64,000 nucleotides of DNA, taken from assembly GCF_029285175.1 (NCBI RefSeq), contig NZ_JABEDH010000002.1:62001-126000 (forward strand), given 5' to 3'. This DNA comes from Sulfitobacter sp. M05. Lineage in GTDB: Bacteria > Pseudomonadota > Alphaproteobacteria > Rhodobacterales > Rhodobacteraceae. Positions 57,242 through 64,000 of the stretch are shown here, in pieces. The notes beneath the pieces were generated by a model that searched no databases, had not been told where the DNA came from, and was given only the letters and a program-made list of their open reading frames with translations. Numbering within the stretch: position 1 is the first letter of the stretch; the number at the start of each line of letters is the position of its first letter. A program made the position numbers and the translations under genes.

Positions 57242-57996
57242 GCCACCACCTTCAGCGGTTGAAACACGAGGCCATCCGGCGTGATTTCAAGATAGGCGCT
57301 GATGCCGAAGGTGTCGCGCACAAGGGCGGGGGTCAGCACATCACGGGGCGGGCCATCGGCGGCAATGCCACCGTTGTCGATGACGATCAGGCGGGTGCAA
57401 TGGCGGGCGGCAAGGCCCAGATCATGCAGGGACACGATCACAGAGTGGCCTTCCCCTGCGAGATTGGCGAAGGACTGCATGGTTGCAATCTGGTGCGCGG
57501 GATCGAGGCCCGCAATGGGTTCATCTGCCATCAGAAGGGGCGTTTCCTGCGCCAAGGCCCGTGCGATCAGAACACGCGCCTGTTCCCCGCCGGACAATCG
57601 CGTTGCCGTCCGGCCTTTGAACTCGGTCAGGTCCATGCGTTGCATCGCACGCGCCACGGCGGCTAGATCTTGATCATTGGGCCGTTGCCTCGCACCCAGA
57701 TGCGGCGTCCGGCCCAGCATCACCAGCGTTTCCACATCCACAGGCCAGGCAATTTCGCGCGATTGCGGCATCCAAGCAACGGCACGGCCCCGCGCACGCG
57801 GGGGCAAAGCCCCCAAAGAACTATGGCCCGTGCTGTCAACCAGACCCAACGCGGCCCGCATAAGGGTCGTTTTTCCGGCACCGTTTGGGCCGATAATGCC
57901 GACCAGCTCTCCGGTTCCGACGCTCAGGCTCACCCTGCTCAGAATGTCCCGTTTACGGCGGGTAACTCCGAAATCGGTCAGGGTCAGCAGGCTCAT
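57238..57996 (-). CDS. btuD: Cobalamin ABC importer ATPase
   Basis: A 252-residue FecE/BtuD-type ATPase. Walker A GPNGAGKTT at 36-44, signature LSGGEQARVLIARAL, Walker B PLLMADEPIAGLD, switch His in SLHDLGLA. ATG at 57996 overlaps the btuC stop; the open frame upstream has no family match. Specificity for B12 follows from the riboswitch and cbiZ. Confidence 0.92.
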   Translation of the reverse strand: MSLLTLTDFGVTRRKRDILSRVSLSVGTGELVGIIGPNGAGKTTLMRAALGLVDSTGHSSLGALPPRARGRAVAWMPQSREIAWPVDVETLVMLGRTPHLGARQRPNDQDLAAVARAMQRMDLTEFKGRTATRLSGGEQARVLIARALAQETPLLMADEPIAGLDPAHQIATMQSFANLAGEGHSVIVSLHDLGLAARHCTRLIVIDNGGIAADGPPRDVLTPALVRDTFGISAYLEITPDGLVFQPLKVVA

Positions 57997-58976
57997 AGAC
58001 CTACCCTCCGCGTGCGGTAGATCAGGTGCAAGAACAAGGGCGCACCGACCAAGGCGGTCACGACACCCAGTTTCAGGTCGCGTGCGGGTAGGATCACCCG
58101 AACAGCGATGTCCGCCGCCAGCAGCATCGCGGCCCCTCCGAAGGCGGAGGCCCACAACAGCCTGCCCGGTTGCGCGCCCACCAAGGGGCGCAACAGGTGC
58201 GGCACGACCAGCCCGACAAACCCGATAGCCCCGGCCACCGCGGTCGAGGCCCCAACTACGGCGGCCGTGCCAAAGATCAGCGTTAGGCGCATCCGGCGCA
58301 GACCGATCCCCATCGCCTCTGCCGCATCCTCGCCAAGCGTCAAAGCGTCCAGCCCGCGCGCGAGTGTCGCCAGCAACAGCGCCCCGAGCACGATCAGCGG
58401 CAAAGCGATCCAGACATGCGTCATGGAGCGGTCGGCCAGTGATCCCATCATCCAGAATACTATTTCGTTTGCGGCAAAGGGGTTGGGCGACAGGTTGAGC
58501 ACCAGCGATGTAAACGCACCCGCCAGCGCGGATATCGCGATACCCGCAAGGATCAGCGTCAGAGATGAGCCGCGCGGCCCAGCCAATATCAGCACCAGAA
58601 ATACACCGATCAATGCGCCGGCAAGTGCGGCCAATGGGAGACCAAAGGTAAAGCTTGCGGCCATCCCTGTCTGGATCGCCAGCACCGCCCCCAAGGCGGC
58701 AGACCCCGACACGCCGATCAGGCCGGGATCAGCCAGCGGGTTGCGCAGGTAGCCTTGCATCGCGGCCCCCGCCAGGCCAAGCGAGCCCCCGATCACCACC
58801 GCAAGCAGGGCGCGCGGCAGGCGGATTTCACGCATAACCAGCGTCATCGGGCCTTCATCACCTGTAAACAGCGCTTTCAGACTTTGGAAAACTTCGATAT
58901 CGGCCGGACCAACCACCAGTGCGGCCACGAAAAGCACCACAACCAAAGCGGTCAAGCTCAGCGCAAGTCGCGTCAT
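57993..58976 (-). CDS. btuC: Cobalamin ABC importer permease (FecCD family)
   Basis: A 327-residue permease with about ten helices. Conserved FecCD segments: REIRLPRALLAVVIGGSLGLAGAAMQG in parts, GYLRNPLADPGLIGVSGSAALG, and GFVGLVVPHLLRPLVG, the coupling helix to the ATPase. Its ATG overlaps the btuF stop (ATGA), and its stop overlaps the btuD start. Confidence 0.94.
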   Translation of the reverse strand: MTRLALSLTALVVVLFVAALVVGPADIEVFQSLKALFTGDEGPMTLVMREIRLPRALLAVVIGGSLGLAGAAMQGYLRNPLADPGLIGVSGSAALGAVLAIQTGMAASFTFGLPLAALAGALIGVFLVLILAGPRGSSLTLILAGIAISALAGAFTSLVLNLSPNPFAANEIVFWMMGSLADRSMTHVWIALPLIVLGALLLATLARGLDALTLGEDAAEAMGIGLRRMRLTLIFGTAAVVGASTAVAGAIGFVGLVVPHLLRPLVGAQPGRLLWASAFGGAAMLLAADIAVRVILPARDLKLGVVTALVGAPLFLHLIYRTRRVGL

Positions 58977-59833
58977 TGCTGCACATCCTGCATCTCTCGA
59001 CGCAGCGCCACCATGTCGTCGATGGCCCGCAAGACGAACGGTGTGCCACAGACCCAATCACCGTCGGTCATGGATGCCTCCGGACGCGAGCGCCGCAGCG
59101 CCTCTATCACCGGATGCCCCTTGACCTCTTCGGACCGCGAGGCACCCCGATACGGACGGCTGGTAATCACGGTATCGGGTTGCGCCATCGCCAGAACCTC
59201 CAACGGGATGATCCCGCCCGCGCTGAACCCTTGCTCTGCCGCAATGTTGTCCAAACCGGCAATGTTCAGGATTTGGCCTGCCAGCGTCTTGTCGCCAGAC
59301 GTGTAGCCATTGGCATAATAGAGCGCTGCGCGGGGGCGGGATGTGACTTCGGCCCTGTAGGCCGTCAATGACGCATCATAATCTTTAATCAGCCGCGCTG
59401 CGCGGTCTTGCTGGTCCAGAACCACCCCCATCTGTGTCAGCCTAGCCCGTACATCCTCCAGCGAATAGGCCGGGTCGAACACAACCACCGGAATGCCCAG
59501 CCGTTTGAGCATATCAACCGTCGCCCGCGTGCTGAAACTACCCGCGATGACCAGATCAGGTTGCAGCAAATATATTTCTTCGGCCAAGCCCCGATTGCTG
59601 TGAAAATGCGCGGCCTGTTCAACCATCGCCGAGCTGCGGGGATCGGAGGCAAGATGGGACACAGAAAGCAGCTGCCCTTCACCTGCCACCAACATGGCCA
59701 GTTGATCGGTGCAAAGGTTCATCGACACGGCTCTGATCGGTGTGTCAGACATTGAGACCACGGGCGTGCCGATCAGCGCGCCCGCAAGGCAAACCGACCG
59801 GATCGCTTCAGAAACGCGCACTGATGCCAACAT
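58973..59833 (-). CDS. btuF: Cobalamin-binding periplasmic protein
   Basis: A 286-residue helical-backbone (cluster III) binding protein. A signal-like N terminus (SVCLAGALIGTPVVSM) precedes RAVSMNLCTDQLAMLVAGE, the start of the TroA-like fold; LLQPDLVIAGS and QILNIAGLDNIA are further family segments. ATG at 59833 lies inside the btuB end (26-base overlap). It hands the ligand to BtuCD. Confidence 0.88.
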   Translation of the reverse strand: MLASVRVSEAIRSVCLAGALIGTPVVSMSDTPIRAVSMNLCTDQLAMLVAGEGQLLSVSHLASDPRSSAMVEQAAHFHSNRGLAEEIYLLQPDLVIAGSFSTRATVDMLKRLGIPVVVFDPAYSLEDVRARLTQMGVVLDQQDRAARLIKDYDASLTAYRAEVTSRPRAALYYANGYTSGDKTLAGQILNIAGLDNIAAEQGFSAGGIIPLEVLAMAQPDTVITSRPYRGASRSEEVKGHPVIEALRRSRPEASMTDGDWVCGTPFVLRAIDDMVALRREMQDVQQ

Positions 59834-61673
59834 AAGCTGACCGGCCCCGTGATGCGAACCCCCAGACGTCGACAGCATCATCATCAAACAGGTTTGTAAC
59901 GCGCCCGTTCAGCGTCAGCGTGTCTGTCAGCTCATACCGTGCAGCAATATCGACGGTCGTGTATGCAGGCAATTCAGCCGTGCCGAAGGATCCGAAGAAC
60001 TGTGTATCAAAGTTGCCCGACACATGCCGCAAGTCCGCAGAGACCGTGCCGCGTCCGCCAAAGGTATCGAACGTTGCCCCAAGAGTAAACTCGTGATGGG
60101 GGCGGCGCACTTCCACGCTGCCGTCAGGGTTCTTCGCGTCGATATAGGTGTAGGCCATCCGCAGGGCCAAAGTGTCTGTCGCCTGCATGGTTCCCGACAC
60201 TTCAAGACCCTGACGGTCGCTGTCGCCAGCTTGGTTTTCATAGGTGAAAGTCCCCGGCCCGGTGCTGACCGACGTAATCTCATTCGTCAGCGTCTCGTTG
60301 AAATAGGTGACGTCAATGAGGCCGCGTCCGTCAAACACAGCGAACTCTGTCCCGATGTCAAAGCTCTTGTTACGCTCGGGGTTCAGGTTCGGATTACCGG
60401 TATAACCCCAAGCGTCGGCGTAAAGCTCAAAATAGGACGGGTTCACCACGCCTGTGCCCGCTGACGCGTGCAACCGCACTCCGGTTTCCGGTACTTGATA
60501 GGAAAACCCAACGTTCCAGGTCGTTGCATCCTCGAACACATCATTGTCGTCGAAGCGCGCGCCAGCCTGCACGTCAAGGCCATTCGAAAAGCTGCCCCGG
60601 TACTCCAAGGCGATGGACGTCGATTCCCGGCCATAAAGCGGGTTGGAACTGCTGCTATCCTTCTCGTTTTCCACGAGAACATTCAGTAGGTGATCGGCAT
60701 CGGACACTGCGCGCCCGTCGAGACCGAAACTCAACCGATACTTAAGCGCCTCGCTGTCTGTCGTGATTGGTGCACCACCGTTATATGTGGATTCGTATTC
60801 TGTTTTTTCGAACGATAACCGATGCGTCAGCTGCCCGTCCATCATCGCGTATTCAGCATAGACACCTGCGGTCCATTCATCGCGGGTGGCACCGGAGGTC
60901 GGGTCGTCAACGACGTAGCTGGCAGCATCTACCGCACCGAACGGGGATGGGTCGGTATCGTATTCCTCATCAGCGCGGCGAATGGTGAACCCGAGTTTCA
61001 GATCATCCGTCACCAGATAGTCGCCCGACAGAACCGCTGTGGTGCGTTCCAGCCCATCCTTTTCGCCACCATCGCCCGACTGGTCATAGCCGCGATCGTC
61101 CGTGTGCGAGAGCGAGAAGGACAGCCCGCCGCGTTCATTGCGGCGAGAGATAAAAGCGGTCGCTGTCGTCGCGGCACCAACTTCCAAGGAGGCCGAATAG
61201 GTCTCACCGATCCCGCCCTTGCGGGTGATGATGTTGACAACCCCCGCCGATGCGTTCGATCCATAGTAAACCGACTGCGGACCGCGCAGCACTTCAATGC
61301 GCTCGATGTTCGCTGTTTCCAGCCCGCTTAGAATATACTCGCCGTCGCCCCCCGCTGCCTCGATCCCGTCAATTAGGATCAGCGTGTGGTTAGCCTCACC
61401 GCCCCGGACGCGAACTTGGGTAAACGTATTGCTGGACCCGTTGACCGACACACCCGGCAGAGCGCGCAAAGCATCCTGCACCGTCGCGATGCCACCTTCC
61501 TCGATCTGCTGTGCGGTGACCACACTGGCCGCACGGCCCAGGGCATCAGCCTCAATCGGGGATAGCCCCCCGCTGACGATAATTTCGCCCAAGTCGAATA
61601 CTTCTTGGGCTGACGCGGGTGAAAAAAAGAATGGAGAGATGGCCACAGAAGCCAGAAGATATGAACGGAGCAT
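59808..61673 (-). CDS. btuB: TonB-dependent outer-membrane receptor, BtuB-like
   Basis: A 621-residue receptor with a signal peptide (MLRSYLLASVAISPFFFSPASAQ in parts), a short TonB-box-like segment after it (DLGEIIVSGG), a plug domain (VQDALRALPGVSV; IERIEVLRGPQSVYYGSNASAGVVNI) and a 22-strand barrel ending in Phe. The cobalamin riboswitch directly upstream marks it as the B12 receptor. First gene of the operon; intact, unlike the exb/ton genes downstream. Confidence 0.93.
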   Translation of the reverse strand: MLRSYLLASVAISPFFFSPASAQEVFDLGEIIVSGGLSPIEADALGRAASVVTAQQIEEGGIATVQDALRALPGVSVNGSSNTFTQVRVRGGEANHTLILIDGIEAAGGDGEYILSGLETANIERIEVLRGPQSVYYGSNASAGVVNIITRKGGIGETYSASLEVGAATTATAFISRRNERGGLSFSLSHTDDRGYDQSGDGGEKDGLERTTAVLSGDYLVTDDLKLGFTIRRADEEYDTDPSPFGAVDAASYVVDDPTSGATRDEWTAGVYAEYAMMDGQLTHRLSFEKTEYESTYNGGAPITTDSEALKYRLSFGLDGRAVSDADHLLNVLVENEKDSSSSNPLYGRESTSIALEYRGSFSNGLDVQAGARFDDNDVFEDATTWNVGFSYQVPETGVRLHASAGTGVVNPSYFELYADAWGYTGNPNLNPERNKSFDIGTEFAVFDGRGLIDVTYFNETLTNEITSVSTGPGTFTYENQAGDSDRQGLEVSGTMQATDTLALRMAYTYIDAKNPDGSVEVRRPHHEFTLGATFDTFGGRGTVSADLRHVSGNFDTQFFGSFGTAELPAYTTVDIAARYELTDTLTLNGRVTNLFDDDAVDVWGFASRGRSAYVGISARF

Positions 61674-61814
61674 AGATTAACCCTCGGATTCGACCCAATC
61701 GGGACGATAGACGTTGACGTGTCATTTGAGGGAAAAGCCCCCCGCAGACGGTGAAAACACCACATGCGGAAGCTCCGCAGCCCTGACGCCCCTCGCGCCC
61801 GGACAGGGTGAACA

Positions 61815-61999
61815 CCTCGGCAGGTCTCCTGACTCGCGGGTCGATGCTTGGCCGGACCTTCCCACCACGCAAGGCGTGACAGTGGCATATACCGGCTTCG
61901 CTCTCCGCCTACAGTTGCGGGGGCAGCCGTGGATTTGGCCAGTTGGCCGAACCACGTTCCCTTTTAACCGGACGGCGAACCGCCCGGACCGAAGCAACC
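61815..61999 (-). promoter_or_regulatory. Cobalamin riboswitch
   Basis: On the minus strand the core elements occur in order: TTAAAAGGGAA, CCACGGCTGCCCCCGCAACTGTA (B12 box region, here given in parts), GCCACTG, TGGGAAGG and GACCCGCGAGTCAGGAGACC. It ends about 140 bases before btuB. Known cobalamin riboswitches shut off uptake genes when adenosylcobalamin is plentiful. Confidence 0.95.
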
Positions 62000-62250
62000 G
62001 ATTGCTACAAGAGGGTGGTCAATTTGGAAAGGATCAATTTAGATTTCTACGGTATTTTTCCAACCTTGTGGGTGCATTGAACGGAAGAAATCTCATAACC
62101 AATTTTACCCGATGCAATTATGCGCAAGCAGGCATTAGCGAGCGTGTCGAAATGACTGCAAAGCCCGCTCCCTGGTTGTCTAATCCAGCTGTCGCGAAGG
62201 TAAGGTTTTGGATCACCAGTCCCTCCACGTTTAATGACCGCTTCAGTGAT

Positions 62251-62293
62251 TTGCGTTGCGTTGCGGCAGGAACCCTGCTGCAACGCAACGCAA
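62251..62293. repeat. Long near-perfect hairpin
   Basis: TTGCGTTGCGTTGC and GCAACGCAACGCAA are perfect 14-base arms; inside them, after one G-T pair, GCAGG and CCTGC continue the stem to a three-base loop AAC. No T tract follows on either strand. Confidence 0.85.
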
Positions 62294-62643
62294 TACTGCG
62301 TCAGCAATAGCCGTATCTGCAAAAGGCGGCTTCGTCCGCGATTTGCCCCTTGGCATATCCGACGATGAAGGGCCGTTTCAGGTCAGAAATGCTTGACGTT
62401 TGGATCAATATTTCTCGACGCGGCCCACTGATAAGATTCAGAAAATCCGCCGCCTTGAGTCAATGATGCGCAACGTTCCACACCAGGAAATCCTTGTACG
62501 CGAACGCGGCATTAAAGCGTCCGGCCTTTAACCTGATAACCCGAAGCGTTTCGTCTCACCAATGCCCCAAGAACGCGCAGCGTGGCAGGGTATTGCGAGG
62601 CATTTAAAGCCGACGCTAAAAACCCGCAAAACATGCGCCGGGC

Positions 62644-62673
62644 GGTGTACCAAAGGTGTACGGGGGGTGTACA
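62644..62673. repeat. Three direct copies of GGTGTAC
   Basis: GGTGTAC at 62644, 62655 and 62667, spaced 11 and 12 bases, about one helical turn apart, 65-95 bases past the photolyase stop. Confidence 0.55.
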
Positions 62674-62738
62674 AGTGGTGCCCCCCGAAACGGACTGCCC
62701 CTGTTGCGCAGCCCATCACCGTTGCGCGCGCGGCCCCG

Positions 62739-64000
62739 TCAGACCACCTCGCCCGCATCCAGCCGCGCCAGCCAGCGCTCCGCATCCAGCAACACAGTCT
62801 CGCGCCGGTCGCCATCCATCCGGTCCCATGTGCGGTACATATTACCCATCCGCGCATTGTTCTGGAAACGGTCACGATGCCGATCCAGAAAGTGCCAGTA
62901 CAGCAGGTTGAACGGGCAGGCATCGGCACCGGTTTTGACACTCACCTTATAGGTACATCCCTTACAGTAATCCGACATCCGGTTGATGTAAGCCCCTGAA
63001 GAAACGTAAGGTTTCGACGCAACCACCCCACCATCAGCGAACTGTGACATGCCCACTGTGTTGGGGCTTTCCACCCATTCGAACGCATCTGCATAAACCT
63101 CCAGATACCACTCATGCACATGGTGTGGATCAACCCCTGCAAGCAGGGCAAAATTGCCCGTCACCATCAGCCGCTGGATATGGTGCGCATAGGCATGTTC
63201 CCGCGTCTGTGCCACCGCATGTGACACACAGTTCATCTTGGTCTCTGCCCCCCAGTAAAACCCGGGTAAATCCCTGTCATGCTTCAAAATATTGCGCTTT
63301 GGGTACTCCGGTCCCTCAAGGAAATAGATGCCTCGTACATATTCCCGCCAGCCGATGATCTGGCGAATGAACCCTTCGGCGGCATTGATTGGCACATCGC
63401 CTTTTTTCCACGCCTTTTCAACAGCCTGGCACACCTCCAACGGGTCCAGAAGGCCAATATTGATATAGGGCGACAGCACTGCGTGATAGAGGAAAGCATG
63501 GCTTTTCAGCATCGCATCCTGATAATCTCCGAACCGCGGCAGGGCGCGTTTCACAAAATGCTCCAAGGCCTGCAAAGCCTGCGCGCGGGTGGTGGCAAAA
63601 CCAAAGGGGCGCAGGTCTCCAAAATGATCGCCAAACCGCGCCTCGACCAGCGCCAGAACCTCTTCAACAACCGCGTCCGGCTCGAACCACAAAGGCCCTT
63701 CTACGGATACATCATCAGGCGCCGGTTTGCGGTTGTCATGGTCGAAATTCCACTTGTCTCCGGCGGGTGTGTCTCCTTCCATCATCAGGCCGGTCTTGCG
63801 CCGCATCTCGCGGTAGAAATACTCCATCCGCAACGCCTTGCGCCCCTCGGCCCAGCGCTCGAATTCCGCGTGACTGGCGATGAACCTGTCGTCCGGCAGC
63901 ATACGCATTTTGACCGGCGCAAATTTCAGCTTCTCAATCAGCCGCCACTCCCCCGGTTCGGTACAGATCACCTCCTGCGCGCCGGTTTCCTCCGCACGGC
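62739..64000 (-). CDS. FeS-type photolyase/cryptochrome-like protein (5' partial)
   Basis: The frame is open to the right edge; the N terminus is outside the window. The visible 420 residues match the FeS-containing photolyase/CryB-PhrB group: an FAD-binding helical domain with FIRQIIGWREYVRGIYF and GNFALLAGVDPHHVHEWYLE, and four cysteines (KMNCVSHAV, DYCKGCTYKV, GADACPFN) placed as the 4Fe-4S ligands. These enzymes repair 6-4 photoproducts (PhrB) or act in light signalling (CryB). Function within the group is not decided here. Confidence 0.88.
   Translation of the reverse strand, partial: RAEETGAQEVICTEPGEWRLIEKLKFAPVKMRMLPDDRFIASHAEFERWAEGRKALRMEYFYREMRRKTGLMMEGDTPAGDKWNFDHDNRKPAPDDVSVEGPLWFEPDAVVEEVLALVEARFGDHFGDLRPFGFATTRAQALQALEHFVKRALPRFGDYQDAMLKSHAFLYHAVLSPYINIGLLDPLEVCQAVEKAWKKGDVPINAAEGFIRQIIGWREYVRGIYFLEGPEYPKRNILKHDRDLPGFYWGAETKMNCVSHAVAQTREHAYAHHIQRLMVTGNFALLAGVDPHHVHEWYLEVYADAFEWVESPNTVGMSQFADGGVVASKPYVSSGAYINRMSDYCKGCTYKVSVKTGADACPFNLLYWHFLDRHRDRFQNNARMGNMYRTWDRMDGDRRETVLLDAERWLARLDAGEVV

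Larger units (their letters stand above)
62000..62738. other. Gene-free stretch with a long hairpin and short direct repeats
   Basis: About 740 bases between the B12 riboswitch and the photolyase end. No credible ORF. It holds the 20-base-stem hairpin at 62251-62293 and three GGTGTAC repeats near 62644-62673. GC falls in the middle. Promoter of the B12 operon must lie at its left edge. Confidence 0.5.

Noticed and set aside
62160-62240. tRNA 3'-end-like stretch ending in CCCTCCA
   Set aside because: No matching 5' acceptor strand or T loop; not a tRNA and too weak to call a remnant.
62047-62322. 91-codon minus-strand frame in the gene-free stretch
   Set aside because: It runs through the long hairpin, has no ribosome-binding site and no recognisable domain.

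Overview
The window reads as chromosome of a Roseobacter-group alphaproteobacterium (Rhodobacterales). The basis is overall gene content and protein character: GC-rich coding with Rhodobacterales-style proteins, an NDUFS4-like complex I accessory subunit, class I LysS, a cyanobacterial/alphaproteobacterial-type FeS photolyase-like protein, a RutR-type reductive pyrimidine pathway and a riboswitch-controlled B12 uptake operon. Coding density is high and genes run in short operons on both strands. I see no rRNA, no convincing tRNA, no CRISPR array and no intact prophage.

Layout. 1-1.5 kb: end of a 2OG-Fe(II) oxygenase-like gene, a ccdAB toxin-antitoxin pair and a coupled GIY-YIG-like protein. 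1.6-4.3 kb (minus): a five-gene piece of the S10 operon (rplB-rpsS-rplV-rpsC-rplP) with terminator-like hairpins at both ends, so that neither rplW nor rpmC is adjacent. 4.5-8.7 kb: NDUFS4-like gene, a small unknown gene, uvrB, a tiny membrane protein and an outer-membrane-type protein. 8.7-16.8 kb: a beta-helix protein, a DUF4864 protein, lysS, a TerB-like gene, dacB (Tat-exported), an EamA transporter, nadD. 16.9-22.6 kb: AGCS amino-acid symporter with a universal stress protein, ettA, a wrecked REP-associated transposase, a cold-shock gene, an L,D-transpeptidase.

22.7-33.7 kb is a pyrimidine/hydantoin catabolic region: a four-gene ABC importer, a cupin gene, dihydropyrimidinase, an M20 amidohydrolase (ureidopropionase type), a RutR-like TetR gene and preA-preT dihydropyrimidine dehydrogenase. 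Two matching palindromic operators sit in front of the amidohydrolase/tetR pair and in front of preT. The tetR gene carries a one-base frameshift in a T run. 33.7-38.5 kb: tesA-type esterase divergent from the ybbA-ybbP ABC genes, then an inositol-monophosphatase-family gene. 38.6-43.3 kb: gcvT-gcvH-gcvP behind a tandem glycine riboswitch. 43.3-53.4 kb: a GGCT-like gene, a MATE exporter, gltX, a DUF1801 gene, an 18-repeat MORN protein, nadE, an esterase, an ArsR regulator and small monooxygenase/thioesterase genes.

53.7-62 kb (minus) is one long cobalamin-riboswitch operon: btuB-btuF-btuC-btuD-cbiZ-unknown gene-exbB-exbD-exbD2-tonB. Receptor, importer and amidohydrolase are intact, but the exb/ton part carries several independent lesions (frameshifts, a deletion, an in-frame stop). 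The window ends in a FeS-type photolyase/cryptochrome-like gene running off the right edge, preceded by about 0.7 kb of non-coding DNA with a long perfect hairpin.

For novelty the best leads are: the ccdAB/GIY-YIG module inside a split ribosomal operon, the unrecognised gene embedded in the B12 operon together with the decayed Ton motor, a dispersed ATTGAGTTTA..GGCAAGATGAAG intergenic repeat, and REP-like palindromes around a dead RAYT gene. All assignments rest on reading the sequence; no search was run.
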